DNA of 64,000 bases from Paracoccaceae bacterium (GTDB taxonomy: Bacteria > Pseudomonadota > Alphaproteobacteria > Rhodobacterales > Rhodobacteraceae), in the NCBI GenBank assembly GCA_014654775.1, contig JACVZW010000085.1, positions 102,593 to 166,592 of the forward strand, in the 5' to 3' direction. A model generated the notes under the pieces. It did not search any database and was not told the DNA's origin. It worked only from the letters and a program-made list of their open reading frames with translations. Within the stretch, counting starts at the first letter, position 1, and the number at the start of each line of letters is the position of its first letter. A program made the position numbers and the translations under genes. Positions 8,912-17,853 of the stretch are shown piece by piece.

Positions 8912-9899
8912 TGGGGGACTTTGCCGCCTCGAAGCCGACCGTCTTTGGGTCCAACTCGTAATGCGCGCCGCAGAACTGGCAGTCGGCGGTGACGATGCCT
9001 TCGGGCGTGGTCATATAGGCGATGTCCTTGGCGGAATAGATGGACAGCGAATTGCGGACCTTGTCTTCCGAGCAGGAGCAGCCGAAGCGCACCGGCTGGG
9101 CATCGAAGACGCGCGGTTCCTCTTCGTGGAAGAGGCGGACGAGCAGGTCGGTCGGCTGCACCGAGGGGCCGATCAACTCCATCTCTTCGACGGTGTCGAG
9201 GAGGAGGTTGGCGCGGGTCCAGTTTTCGCTTTCGTCCCCCGACAGGATGTCGGCATGGGTGAGAAGGCCGCCTTCGCCGGTGCCTTCCCCTTGGGCCGTG
9301 AAGGGCGAGGCCTTGGGCATGTGCTGCAGCATCACGCCGCCCGCGCGCCAATGGGGGGCGGCGCCGGGGACCTGACTTTTGCCGAAGGTGACGGCAAAGC
9401 GGGTGGGCAGCTGTTCGGATTGCGCGAAATAGGTTTCCGCGCAGGAGGAAAGAGAGCCGCCCGCGATGGGGGTGATGCCGGAATAGGGCACCGTGCCTTC
9501 GCCTTGGTCAATCAGCACGGCCAGATAGCCCTTGCCGATCTGGCTGAAGGGGGCGGCGGCCGGATCGAGGCGGTCACGATCAAAGCTGGCATAGGCGCGG
9601 ATGCGGGCGGATTGGCCGTCTTCGGAGGGGCCATAGTAATCCGTCGCGATCAGGCGGGCGGGGCCGTTGCCCCTGATCTGCAGCGACAGCTTCCAGCGCA
9701 GCTTGATCGTCTGGCCGATCAGCGCGGTCAGGAGGGCGGCTTCGGCGACCAGCGCCTCGATCTGCGGGGGATAGGCGTGCTGCTTCAGCACCTGATCCAG
9801 CACGCCATCGAGACGCGCGACGCGGCCGCGGATATCCGAGCGGTCAAGCTGAAACGGCAGGACGGTATCGTCCCAGGCGAGTTGAGAGCCGATGGTCAT
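8904..9899 (-). CDS. hslO: Hsp33 redox-regulated chaperone
   Basis: 331 aa. Hsp33 is a cytoplasmic holdase switched on when oxidants release zinc from four C-terminal cysteines. All four are seen: CSCSEDK and later CQFCGAHYE. The N-terminal fold is recognisable from LVAEAALLTALIGQTIKLRWKL and GKGYLAVLIDQGEG. The ATG at 9899 was chosen because homologues begin with a short segment before VLPFQLDRSDIRGRV; the frame is open further upstream with no family similarity. First gene of the operon with the NUDIX and CCA enzymes. Confidence 0.93.
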   Translation of the reverse strand: MTIGSQLAWDDTVLPFQLDRSDIRGRVARLDGVLDQVLKQHAYPPQIEALVAEAALLTALIGQTIKLRWKLSLQIRGNGPARLIATDYYGPSEDGQSARIRAYASFDRDRLDPAAAPFSQIGKGYLAVLIDQGEGTVPYSGITPIAGGSLSSCAETYFAQSEQLPTRFAVTFGKSQVPGAAPHWRAGGVMLQHMPKASPFTAQGEGTGEGGLLTHADILSGDESENWTRANLLLDTVEEMELIGPSVQPTDLLVRLFHEEEPRVFDAQPVRFGCSCSEDKVRNSLSIYSAKDIAYMTTPEGIVTADCQFCGAHYELDPKTVGFEAAKSPNA

Positions 9900-9968
9900 A
9901 GGGTTTCCCGATTGTGCCGACCCGTAATACCGCGCCAATATGGCATGCGCAAACACGGGGCCGAAGAG

Positions 9969-10415
9969 ATGATCCGCCGATATGGGGAACAAGTGAAGCA
10001 AGGTCAACGCTACAAGCGGCGGCCGGGGGTCTATGCCATCCTGCTGGACGGGGACGAGCTTTTGGCGACGCATCAGGCCGAGCCGGTGCCGGAATATCAG
10101 TTGCCCGGCGGCGGGATCGACCCGGGCGAGCATCCGGTGGCGGCGCTGCACCGTGAGGTGTTCGAGGAAACCGGGTGGAAGATCGCGGTGACGCGGCGGT
10201 TGGGGGCGTTCCGGCGGTTCACCTACATGCCGGAATATGACCTGTGGGCCGAAAAGCTATGTTCGATCTATCTGGCGCATCCGGTGCGGCGGCTGGGTCC
10301 GCCGTCAGAGGCGGGGCATCGTGCGGTCTGGATGCCTGCGCAGGCGGGGTTGGACCTGCTGGGCAATGACGGGGACCGGGCGATGCTGGCGCGCGTGCTG
10401 GGACTGGCCCGCTAG
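9969..10415 (+). CDS. NUDIX hydrolase
   Basis: 148 aa from the ATG at 9969 (MIRRYGEQV), which has GGGG eight bases upstream; an in-frame ATG at 9945 would add eight residues. The NUDIX box is complete: GGGIDPGEHPV then ALHREVFEETGW. The substrate (a nucleoside diphosphate derivative) is not predictable. The gene is divergent from hslO, and its TAG stop interlocks with the TAG stop of the opposite-strand phosphatase gene in a single CTAG. Confidence 0.87.
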   Translation: MIRRYGEQVKQGQRYKRRPGVYAILLDGDELLATHQAEPVPEYQLPGGGIDPGEHPVAALHREVFEETGWKIAVTRRLGAFRRFTYMPEYDLWAEKLCSIYLAHPVRRLGPPSEAGHRAVWMPAQAGLDLLGNDGDRAMLARVLGLAR

Positions 10416-11605
10416 GCGCCGTGCCAATCGATGACGATGGCGGAGACGTCGTCGGGAAAATCAGCAGTGCCCGCATGGGCGGTGAGCGCATCGATCACGC
10501 CATCGGCCAGCGCCTTGCCGCGGCGCTGCCCCTGACCCTGAAGCAGGCGGATGAGACCATCATCCCCCAGATCGGCCTGCGCGGCACTTGGGCATTCGAT
10601 CAGCCCGTCGGACCCGATGAACAATCGGTCGCCGGGGCATAGGCGCAATGTGATGGCGGCATGGCCGGGATCGGGGACAAGACCCACGGGCAGGCCGCCC
10701 GCGCCCAAGGGCAGCACGGTCCCGTCGCGGCGCAAGAGCAGCGGATGGGGATGGCCCGCCTGTACTAGGCGGATCTGGCCCGTGGCAAGATCAAGTTCCG
10801 CGCAAAGAAGGGTGAGGTAAAGGTCCCCCGTCTGATCCGACAAAAGGATACGGTTCAGCCGGGCGACCATGGTTTCCACTGGCAGGGGGCGGCCGTTCTG
10901 GAAGGCGATGTTCTGGTCGCGCGAGCGGGTGGCCAGAAGGGCCGAAAGCCGCGCGATCATCAATGCGGAGGCGACGCCATGGCCCGAGACATCGAGCGCG
11001 TAAAGCAGGATGCGCCCCGGCGCGATGGGGAACCAGCCGACGAGATCGCCCCCCAGCAGGCCCGAGGGCCGCAGCAGGAACACAAGGTCAGCCGGGCCGA
11101 GCGCGACTTCCGGCTCTGGGGCGAGGGAAAGTTGCAGACGCCGCGCTTCGGCCAGATCGCGGTGCAGGGCGGCGTGTATGCGTTCCAGATCGGCATTGCG
11201 GCGGCGCAGTTCGGCCTGCATCGCCAGAATGCGTTCCCCCGCATGCAGGCGCGACAGGAGTTCGGTCGCATCCACCGGCTTTGTCAGGAAATCATCCGCG
11301 CCGCTGTCCAGACCGATGGCGATGTCGTCCTTGGCGGATTTCGCGCTGAGCAGGACGAAATATCCGTATCCCGCCCGCGGCAGGGCGCGGAAGGCACGGC
11401 AGAAATCGGGGCCGGACATGCCGGGCATCACCCAATCGGACAGGACGATGTCGAAATCGGTGCAGCGCGCGATGGCGAGCGCCTCGGACCCTGAGGCGGC
11501 CTGCGTCACCAGATAGCCCCAGCGCGTGAGTTGCCGTGTGAGCATTTGGCGTTGGGCGGCGCTGTCGTCGACGACCAGCACCTGACGCGGTGCATCCTGA
11601 GACAT
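10412..11605 (-). CDS. Response regulator with PP2C-type (RsbU-like) serine phosphatase output
   Basis: 397 aa. Residues 8-125 are a receiver domain with acidic pair D13/D14, phosphoacceptor D57 (in LSDWVMPG) and Lys in FLTKPVD. A short coiled-coil linker (about 135-165) leads to a PPM/SpoIIE-type phosphatase with GGDLVGW, ALDVSGHGVASALM, GSDGLIE and DFPDDVSAIVI. Such proteins dephosphorylate anti-sigma-factor antagonists or STAS partners. AAAGGAA precedes the ATG. A lone Hpt gene is divergent from it, so phosphate from a hybrid kinase could pass through that Hpt to D57. No kinase lies in the window. Confidence 0.9.
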   Translation of the reverse strand: MSQDAPRQVLVVDDSAAQRQMLTRQLTRWGYLVTQAASGSEALAIARCTDFDIVLSDWVMPGMSGPDFCRAFRALPRAGYGYFVLLSAKSAKDDIAIGLDSGADDFLTKPVDATELLSRLHAGERILAMQAELRRRNADLERIHAALHRDLAEARRLQLSLAPEPEVALGPADLVFLLRPSGLLGGDLVGWFPIAPGRILLYALDVSGHGVASALMIARLSALLATRSRDQNIAFQNGRPLPVETMVARLNRILLSDQTGDLYLTLLCAELDLATGQIRLVQAGHPHPLLLRRDGTVLPLGAGGLPVGLVPDPGHAAITLRLCPGDRLFIGSDGLIECPSAAQADLGDDGLIRLLQGQGQRRGKALADGVIDALTAHAGTADFPDDVSAIVIDWHGA

Positions 11606-11663
11606 GGGGGCGGTTCCTTTCCGCCGCCACTCTGCTCCGCCTGCCCTTAAGCCCCGGTGAATC

Positions 11664-11676
11664 ACGCAAATTGCGT
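11664..11676. promoter_or_regulatory. Perfect palindrome between phosphatase and Hpt genes
   Basis: ACGCAA-A-TTGCGT is a perfect 13-bp inverted repeat in the 148-bp space between two divergent genes (response regulator-phosphatase and Hpt). It is followed by an AT-rich ATTTTAT. It could be an operator for both genes. No known regulator is matched. Confidence 0.35.
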
Positions 11677-11753
11677 ATTTTATGGAGCGGCGGGTTTCAC
11701 CGCCTGTGAAGGTTTGCCACCCAGTCTGCCCCGCATGGCAAGCGGAGGATGAG

Positions 11754-12056
11754 ATGCTGGTGAATCCCGCGCGGGTGGAGGCGCTGTGTCAGGAGATCGG
11801 GGAGGACGGCTTTCCCGAAGTGCTGGAGATGTTCTTGAGCGAGAGCGCGCAGGTCGTGGCGCGGCTGCAGGGGGCGACCGACCCGGTCGCCATTGCGGCG
11901 GACCTGCATTTCCTGAAGGGATCGGCGTTGACGATGGGGCTGGACGACCTTGCCGCCTATTGCCTGCAGGCCGAACAGGGGGGGCGGTTCGACCCGGCGG
12001 TTCTGGCCGATCTCTTCGCGCGGTCGCGGGCGGCGTTGGAGGGGATGGATCGCTAG
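11754..12056 (+). CDS. Single-domain histidine phosphotransfer (Hpt) protein
   Basis: 100 aa, essentially one Hpt four-helix bundle. The phosphoacceptor motif is LHFLKGSALTMGL with His52; the following LDDLAAYCLQAEQ matches the next helix of the family. The ATG at 11754 was chosen for length and the AGCGGAGG site just before it; an out-of-frame ATG lies 5 bases earlier. Hpt proteins relay phosphate between the receiver of a hybrid kinase and a response regulator. The divergent receiver-phosphatase is the obvious candidate partner. Confidence 0.88.
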   Translation: MLVNPARVEALCQEIGEDGFPEVLEMFLSESAQVVARLQGATDPVAIAADLHFLKGSALTMGLDDLAAYCLQAEQGGRFDPAVLADLFARSRAALEGMDR

Positions 12057-13300
12057 ATCAGGAATTCGGCTAGGATTTCGTCATTCGTGATGTCGCGATA
12101 GGTGAAGGCGGCGGCGTCCAGTTTGCCGAAAAGGTCGCGGAAATTCTCGGGCTTGCGGGTTTCGATCCCGATCAGAACGGAGCCGAAGTTGCGTGCAGAT
12201 TTCTTGAGGTATTCGAAACGCGCGATGTCGTCATCCGGCCCCAGCATGCCGAGGAATTCGCGCAGCGCGCCGGGGCGTTGGGGCATGCGCAGGATGAAGT
12301 ACTTCTTCACGCCGGAATAGCGCTGGGCGCGTTCCTTCACCTCGGGCAGGCGTTCGAAGTCGAAGTTGCCGCCGGAGGTGACGCAGACCACCGTCTTGCC
12401 ACGGATTTCATCGGCCAGTTCGGGCAGCACGTCGACCGAAAGGGCGCCTGCGGGTTCCAGCACGATACCTTCGACATTCAACATTTCCAGCATTGTCACG
12501 CAAATGCGGTCTTCTGGGGCGAGGAGGACGTTGGTCGCGTCGATCCAGTCGAGATGGCGGTAGGTGATGTCGCCCAGACGCGCCACGGCGGCCCCGTCGA
12601 CGAAGCTGTTCACGCGGGGGAGTTTGGACGGCTCGCCTGCACGCAGGGCGGCCATGAGGCTTGCCCCGCCGAGGGGTTCGACAAAGCGGTAATCGGTGGC
12701 GGGCGCGGCCAGCCGCAGATAGGCGGTGACGCCGGAGGACAGGCCGCCCCCGCCCACGGGCAGGATCACAAGGTCGGGCGCCTGACCCAGCTGATCGAGC
12801 ATCTCTACCCCCACCGAGGATTGGCCGAGGATCACGTCGGGATCATCAAAGGGCGACAGGAAATGCGCCTGCTTTTCGGCGCAGAAGGACTGTGCTGCGG
12901 CCAGCGTCTGGTCGAAATAGTCGCCCGTCAGGACGATGCGGACATTGTCGCCCCCGAAGGCGCGGGTCTTGTCGATCTTTTGCTGGGGGGTGGTGACGGG
13001 CATGAAGATGGTGCCGTCGACGCCGAAATGGCGGCAGGCGAAGGCAAGGCCCTGCGCGTGGTTGCCCGCGCTGGCGCAGACGAAGTGGCGGCGATCCGGT
13101 GTCAGATCGAGAACGTGGCGCATGGCGGTGAAGGCCCCGCGCAGCTTGTAGCTGCGGACAGGGGTCAGGTCTTCGCGTTTCAGCCAGATGTCGGCCTCGT
13201 ATCGCTGGGACAGATGTTCGTTCCGCTGCAGCGGCGTTTCGGGGAAAAGGTCCCGAAGGGCGGCGGTCGCCTCACGGGCACGGGTGGTGAAGTCCCTCAT
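12053..13300 (-). CDS. ilvA: Threonine ammonia-lyase (biosynthetic threonine dehydratase)
   Basis: 415 aa PLP enzyme converting threonine to 2-oxobutanoate for isoleucine synthesis. Lys52 in RSYKLRGA binds PLP; SAGNHAQG is the phosphate-side loop and PVGGGGLSSG the glycine-rich loop. A C-terminal ACT-like regulatory part is present (about 325-415: VKKYFILRMPQRPGALREF), so feedback inhibition is likely. The ATG at 13300 starts MRDFTTRAREA as in relatives; the frame stays open far upstream only because of the GC-rich antisense of argG. Convergent with Hpt through a shared CTAG. Confidence 0.92.
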   Translation of the reverse strand: MRDFTTRAREATAALRDLFPETPLQRNEHLSQRYEADIWLKREDLTPVRSYKLRGAFTAMRHVLDLTPDRRHFVCASAGNHAQGLAFACRHFGVDGTIFMPVTTPQQKIDKTRAFGGDNVRIVLTGDYFDQTLAAAQSFCAEKQAHFLSPFDDPDVILGQSSVGVEMLDQLGQAPDLVILPVGGGGLSSGVTAYLRLAAPATDYRFVEPLGGASLMAALRAGEPSKLPRVNSFVDGAAVARLGDITYRHLDWIDATNVLLAPEDRICVTMLEMLNVEGIVLEPAGALSVDVLPELADEIRGKTVVCVTSGGNFDFERLPEVKERAQRYSGVKKYFILRMPQRPGALREFLGMLGPDDDIARFEYLKKSARNFGSVLIGIETRKPENFRDLFGKLDAAAFTYRDITNDEILAEFLI

Positions 13301-13498
13301 CCGGTGGCAATCCCCTTGTTTCAGCGACCCGTGCGGCCCCCTGCCGCGCCGCAGCCTATGCGAGCTTTGGGGAAGGTTCCATCCTTGCGCCCAAATCGAC
13401 CTTCGACCTTGCCTGTCATGGCCTGCGCCGCCCTTGCCCGCAAGGGGATTACCCGATACACCCCGCGCCGGAAAACCCAAGGATAAGGGCGCTGCGCC

Positions 13499-14722
13499 AT
13501 GCTGAAGCCGAAGAAAGTCGTCCTCGCCTATTCGGGCGGTCTGGATACCTCGATCATCCTGAAATGGCTGCAGACGGAATATGGCTGTGAGGTGGTGACC
13601 TTTACCGCCGATCTGGGGCAGGGCGAGGAACTGGAACCGGCGCGCCAGAAAGCGCTGCTGATGGGGATCAACCCCGCAAACATCCATATCGTCGATCTGC
13701 GCGAGGAATTCGTGCGGGATTTCGTCTTCCCGATGTTCCGGGCGAATGCGCTGTATGAGGGCCTTTATCTGCTGGGCACGTCGATCGCCCGCCCGCTGAT
13801 TTCCAAGCATCTGGTGCGGATTGCGCAGGAAACGGGCGCGGATGCCGTGGCGCATGGGGCGACGGGCAAGGGCAATGATCAGGTGCGGTTCGAACTGGGC
13901 GTGGCGGCGCTGGACCCGTCGATCAAGGTGATCGCGCCATGGCGGCTGTGGGATCTGACCAGCCGCACGAAGCTTTTGGAGTTTGCCGAGGCGAACCAGA
14001 TTCCGATCGCCAAGGACAAGCGGGGCGAGGCGCCGTTCTCGGTCGATGCGAACCTGCTGCACACCTCGTCCGAGGGGAAGGTGCTGGAGAACCCGGCGGA
14101 AGAAGCGCCGGAATTCGTCTATCAGCGCGTGGTCCCGGTGGAGAAGGCGCCGGATGCGGCTGAATTCGTTGAGATTTCCTTCGAGCGCGGCGATGCCGTG
14201 GCCATCAACGGCGAGGCGCTGTCGCCCGCCACGATCCTGACCCGGCTGAATGAGATCGGCGGGCGGCATGGCGTGGGGCTGCTGGATCTGGTGGAAAACC
14301 GTTTCGTGGGGATGAAGTCGCGGGGGCTGTATGAAACCCCCGGCGGGACGATCCTGCTGGAGGCGCATCGCGGGATCGAACAGATCACGCTGGATAGCGG
14401 GTCGGGCCATCTGAAGGATTCGATCATGCCGCGCTATGCGGAACTGATCTATAACGGCTTCTGGTTCAGCCCCGAGCGGGAGGCGCTGCAGGCGTTGATC
14501 GACAAGACGCAGGAGCATGTGACGGGCACGGTGCGGGTGAAGCTGTACAAGGGATCGGCCCGCACGGTGGCGCGGTGGTCGGACCATTCGCTGTATTCCG
14601 AGAAGCACGTGACGTTCGAAGAGGATGCCGGGGCCTATGATCAGAAGGATGCAGAAGGGTTCATCCGGCTGAACGCGCTGCGGCTGAAGCTGATCGCCAC
14701 GCGGAACGCGCGGGTGAAGTGA
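13499..14722 (+). CDS. argG: Argininosuccinate synthase
   Basis: 407 aa, ligates citrulline and aspartate with ATP in arginine synthesis, cytoplasmic. The N-type ATP pyrophosphatase P-loop AYSGGLDTS is at residues 10-18; [13 protein letters not shown] and SVDANLLH are further family blocks. Length is standard for type I ArgG. It is single and closed by a strong intrinsic terminator 23 bases after the stop. AAGGATAAGGG lies upstream of the ATG. Confidence 0.97.
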   Translation: MLKPKKVVLAYSGGLDTSIILKWLQTEYGCEVVTFTADLGQGEELEPARQKALLMGINPANIHIVDLREEFVRDFVFPMFRANALYEGLYLLGTSIARPLISKHLVRIAQETGADAVAHGATGKGNDQVRFELGVAALDPSIKVIAPWRLWDLTSRTKLLEFAEANQIPIAKDKRGEAPFSVDANLLHTSSEGKVLENPAEEAPEFVYQRVVPVEKAPDAAEFVEISFERGDAVAINGEALSPATILTRLNEIGGRHGVGLLDLVENRFVGMKSRGLYETPGGTILLEAHRGIEQITLDSGSGHLKDSIMPRYAELIYNGFWFSPEREALQALIDKTQEHVTGTVRVKLYKGSARTVARWSDHSLYSEKHVTFEEDAGAYDQKDAEGFIRLNALRLKLIATRNARVK

Positions 14723-14745
14723 TCTGCCGCTAAGGTATTGAAATC

Positions 14746-14769
14746 GGGCGGGCTTTGGCCCGCCCTTTT
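14746..14769 (+). terminator. Intrinsic terminator of argG
   Basis: Perfect 8-bp stem GGGCGGGC/GCCCGCCC with loop TTTG, followed by TTTT. It lies just after argG and just before the 3' end of the convergent dioxygenase gene. Confidence 0.9.
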
Positions 14770-14773
14770 CGTT

Positions 14774-15967
14774 TCAGGACCGCTTCTTTTCCGCCTGTGC
14801 GTCCAGTGCGGCGATGAGTTGGTCGGGTTCCCAGTCCGCCGCCAGCGCCTCGGCCATCAGGGCGGCTTGCGTCTTGGGGGCCATGCCACCCAAGGGCGGG
14901 TCGCGGTCGAGGTTGGTGGGGAAGCTGTAGCCTTCGGCGCTTGCGGCGATGGCGTTGGCGATCTGGGTTTCGGTCAGGCTGCCGTCCCGTTGCGCTGCGC
15001 GGAGGGTGGGGTAGAGCGCCTTGACCATGCGGCTGCGATCCACCGTTTCCATCGCCCGGCCATAGGCGGAGGAGATTTGGAAAAGGTTAACCATTCGGCG
15101 GATATCGGCGCTGCGGTTGGTGCCTGCGGCATGGAGGAGGGCGGGGGAGAAGAACAGCATGTCCCCCTTGGCCAGCGGCAATTGTACATGGTTTTCAAGG
15201 AAGTAAGCGCGGAAGTCGGGGCGGCCCATGGCGAGGTAGCCTGCATCATAGGCTTGCGAGAAGGGCAGGAGCTGGGTCGGCCCGGTTTCGATGGTGGCAT
15301 CGACATGGGCGATGGCGCCTTGCAGGGTGAGGACCGGGGACAGCAGTTGCACATGGCGCGGATAGCGTTCGATCTGCGCCGCCGATTGGAAGCCGAGGTG
15401 ATAGTCGCGATGCGGCGACTGCGCCGCGCCGCCCGGATTCACCACGTTGAGTTGCGCGGTGATCTGGTAGTGCGGGCCAAGCCATGCCTCGGATATTGCC
15501 GCGAGGAAGGGGTTGGCATAGTAGCGGGCGAAGTTGGCGGGGTCAGCAAGGCAATGTTTTTCCAAGGAATTCCAGAGGCGGTCATTCGCCCCCGGCTTGG
15601 CGAAATGATCGCCGCCGCCAGTGCCGGAACGGTTCTGTTCTTCGATCAGGTGCCAGAAGATCGCGCTGGCGGCGTCGATCATGGAAAGGTCGGGTTCGGC
15701 GCCTTTCAGGACGAGGACGCCGGGGCCTGTCAGCATCGCCTCGGCCCATTCGGCCATCAGGGCGCGGCGGTCTGACGGATCGGCCAGCGCGGGCAGGAGG
15801 GTGGGGCAGTCATAGATCAGGACATTCTTCTGCACATCCGCCGCGAAAGGGTAATCCGCGAGGGAAACTTTTTGAGAACAGAGAGTTGCGAGGTCTTCTA
15901 GCTTGCAATCCTCGGCCTTCAGGTAGACGCGGGCCGTGCGGGCGGCGGCGGTGGAGTGGTTGAGCAT
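14774..15967 (-). CDS. Phytanoyl-CoA dioxygenase (PhyH)-family Fe(II)/2-oxoglutarate oxygenase
   Basis: 397 aa. PhyH enzymes hydroxylate small molecules using Fe(II), oxygen and 2-oxoglutarate. The metal site appears as HRD (H-x-D type, about residue 185) in SPHRDYHLGF, with the distal His in LLHAAGTNRS and the 2-oxoglutarate-binding Arg in the following IRRMV. The ATG at 15967 has GGGGAGG upstream. The substrate is unknown and neighbours give no clear clue; the next gene upstream, a sulfotransferase-like protein, is 69 bp away on the same strand. Confidence 0.8.
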   Translation of the reverse strand: MLNHSTAAARTARVYLKAEDCKLEDLATLCSQKVSLADYPFAADVQKNVLIYDCPTLLPALADPSDRRALMAEWAEAMLTGPGVLVLKGAEPDLSMIDAASAIFWHLIEEQNRSGTGGGDHFAKPGANDRLWNSLEKHCLADPANFARYYANPFLAAISEAWLGPHYQITAQLNVVNPGGAAQSPHRDYHLGFQSAAQIERYPRHVQLLSPVLTLQGAIAHVDATIETGPTQLLPFSQAYDAGYLAMGRPDFRAYFLENHVQLPLAKGDMLFFSPALLHAAGTNRSADIRRMVNLFQISSAYGRAMETVDRSRMVKALYPTLRAAQRDGSLTETQIANAIAASAEGYSFPTNLDRDPPLGGMAPKTQAALMAEALAADWEPDQLIAALDAQAEKKRS

Positions 15968-16036
15968 GGCATCCTCCCCGATGCTGGTTAAGGGGAGTTT
16001 GCGCTGCCGTGCGGCCTTGGGCAAGCGGGGCGATTG

Positions 16037-16753
16037 TCAGAGCTTGAACCGCGCAAGCTTTTGATAATGCGGAAGGGCCTGTTCCACCAAGGGCGCGTAA
16101 TCGGCGGGGAGGGTAGGGAGGGGACCCTCTGCCGCGCCAAAGCCGGTGGAGGCGTGGACGGCGTTATACCAATGGGGGGCCCAGACGCCGTCATAGGGTT
16201 TGGGTCCGGCGGGCCAGTGGAGCATGCTTTCGGTGAAGGGAATGCCCAGCGCAGTGCACAGTTTTGTCAGTGATTCCCGTGGGTTGGCGCGGATATCGGC
16301 GCTGTCGATCACAAGGGGGGCGCGGCCCATCCAGCCTGCGACCTGATCGAAAAGCTCGGCCTGTTGGACGAAGCCGATATCGGCAAGGGTGGGCGCTTCG
16401 CGCTTTTGCGAATAGCTGGCCACGACGCGGGCGGGGTGGCGGATCAGAAAGACGTTGGTGAGCGCGCGCATGAAGCCCCGGTCGAATTCGGGGATCATGT
16501 GGAGGGTCATGTGTTTCTGGTAGTGGATTGATTTTCCATCAGGAATGTCGCCCGTGCAGGCGGCGGCGACCGATGCGGGATCCGCGTCATGGGCGGCGAT
16601 GATGGCGTCGCGCATGGGGTGGTCGATGCCCGTTTTCGCCAGATAGGCGGCGTAGAAGGGTTCGTCCCAGACCGCGCAATCGCCCCGTGCGGCGAAGGCA
16701 TACATCATGGCGGTAGACAGGTTCCGGGGGCCGGACCACATCGCAATCTTCAT
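16037..16753 (-). CDS. Sulfotransferase-like P-loop protein
   Basis: 238 aa. The N-terminus MKIAMWSGPRNLSTAMMYAF fits the PAPS 5'-phosphosulfate loop of sulfotransferases (here SGPRNLST), and VFLIRHPARVVASY fits the 3'-phosphate-binding block with conserved Arg and Ser. It is directly downstream (56 bp) of a class IV aminotransferase on the same strand. In some eukaryotes these two domains are fused in branched-chain-aminotransferase-like proteins, so a functional link is likely, though the acceptor is unknown. Confidence 0.78.
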   Translation of the reverse strand: MKIAMWSGPRNLSTAMMYAFAARGDCAVWDEPFYAAYLAKTGIDHPMRDAIIAAHDADPASVAAACTGDIPDGKSIHYQKHMTLHMIPEFDRGFMRALTNVFLIRHPARVVASYSQKREAPTLADIGFVQQAELFDQVAGWMGRAPLVIDSADIRANPRESLTKLCTALGIPFTESMLHWPAGPKPYDGVWAPHWYNAVHASTGFGAAEGPLPTLPADYAPLVEQALPHYQKLARFKL

Positions 16754-16809
16754 CTGTTTTCTCTGTGCCCTGTTTTGTGCCGTCTTTTGTGCAGCAATCT
16801 GTGGTCACG

Positions 16810-17712
16810 CTACGAACGGGCGATCAAGGCTTTGTAAAGGCCGCGCAGCCGTTCCGTCATCGGCCCCATCTGCCCCGTGCCGATCTGCCGACCGTCGATG
16901 ATGCCGACGGGCGTCTGCGCGCCGAAGGTGCCGGTCAAGAACGCCTCATCCGCGCCGTAGGTATCGACGAGGGAGAAGTTGCGCTCAAAGACGGGGATGC
17001 CGTTGTCGCGGCAAAGCTGGATCACCTTGCCGCGCGTGATGCCGTTCATGCAGTAGTCGCCGGTGGACGTCCACACCTCGCCCTTCCGGATGATGAAGAA
17101 GTTGCAGGCGTTGGTGGTGTTTACGAAGCCATGGACATCGAGCATCAGCGCCTCGTCCGCGCCGGCCTTTTGGGCGGCGATGCAGGCGAGGATGCAGTTC
17201 AGTTTGGAATGGCTGTTCAGCTTGGGGTCCTGCGTCATGGGCAGGCCGCGCAGGTGGGGGACGGTGGCCAGCGTGATGGGGCGCGGCAGTTTGGGGCGCG
17301 AATGTTCCATGATGATGGCGACGGTCGGCCCCTGCTGCGACAGCCGCGGGTTCTGGAAGGGGCGGGTCTTGACCCCCCGCGTGACCATCAGGCGGCAATG
17401 GGCATCGGTGGTCATGCCATTGGCCTTTTGCGTCTCTAACACAGCGGAAATCATCTGATCTTTGGTCATGGCGATGTCGAGGTCGATGGCCTTTGCCGCC
17501 TCGAACAACCTGTCCATGTGTTCGGTGATGAAGGCCCATTTGCCATCGTAAAGGCGGATGCCTTCCCAGACGCCGTCGCCCAGCATGAAGCCCGAGTCAT
17601 AGACAGACACCAGCGCGTCCTTCTTCGGGACGATGCGGCCGTTGACGTAGATGAGGATCGACTCGTTGCGGATGTCTTCCTCGGCGGCATGGGTGGAGAC
17701 GTGGTCGGTCAT
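16810..17712 (-). CDS. Class IV aminotransferase (branched-chain or D-amino acid type)
   Basis: 300 aa, fold-type IV PLP aminotransferase. Seen: YVNGRIVPKKDALVSVYD, the GDGVWEGIR block, PLP Lys in HSKLNCILA (about residue 168), and GFVNTTNACNFFI plus EAFLTGTFG near the C-terminus. The family includes IlvE, D-alanine aminotransferase and aminodeoxychorismate lyase; the sequence does not decide among them. It is the upstream partner of the sulfotransferase-like gene. ATG start with AAAGAGGACCCC upstream. Confidence 0.88.
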   Translation of the reverse strand: MTDHVSTHAAEEDIRNESILIYVNGRIVPKKDALVSVYDSGFMLGDGVWEGIRLYDGKWAFITEHMDRLFEAAKAIDLDIAMTKDQMISAVLETQKANGMTTDAHCRLMVTRGVKTRPFQNPRLSQQGPTVAIIMEHSRPKLPRPITLATVPHLRGLPMTQDPKLNSHSKLNCILACIAAQKAGADEALMLDVHGFVNTTNACNFFIIRKGEVWTSTGDYCMNGITRGKVIQLCRDNGIPVFERNFSLVDTYGADEAFLTGTFGAQTPVGIIDGRQIGTGQMGPMTERLRGLYKALIARS

Positions 17713-17853
17713 GGGGTCCTCTTTCGTTGGCGCGAGGGTAGTGGGGGGGCGCGGGAAGGGAAAGGGGGCCTGTCACCTGTGCGTGAGGTCACGGCAGGGT
17801 GAGTTGCGGGGAACCTAGGCGGCGGCGAGGGTGCGGGAAAAGGAGTTTTGCCC

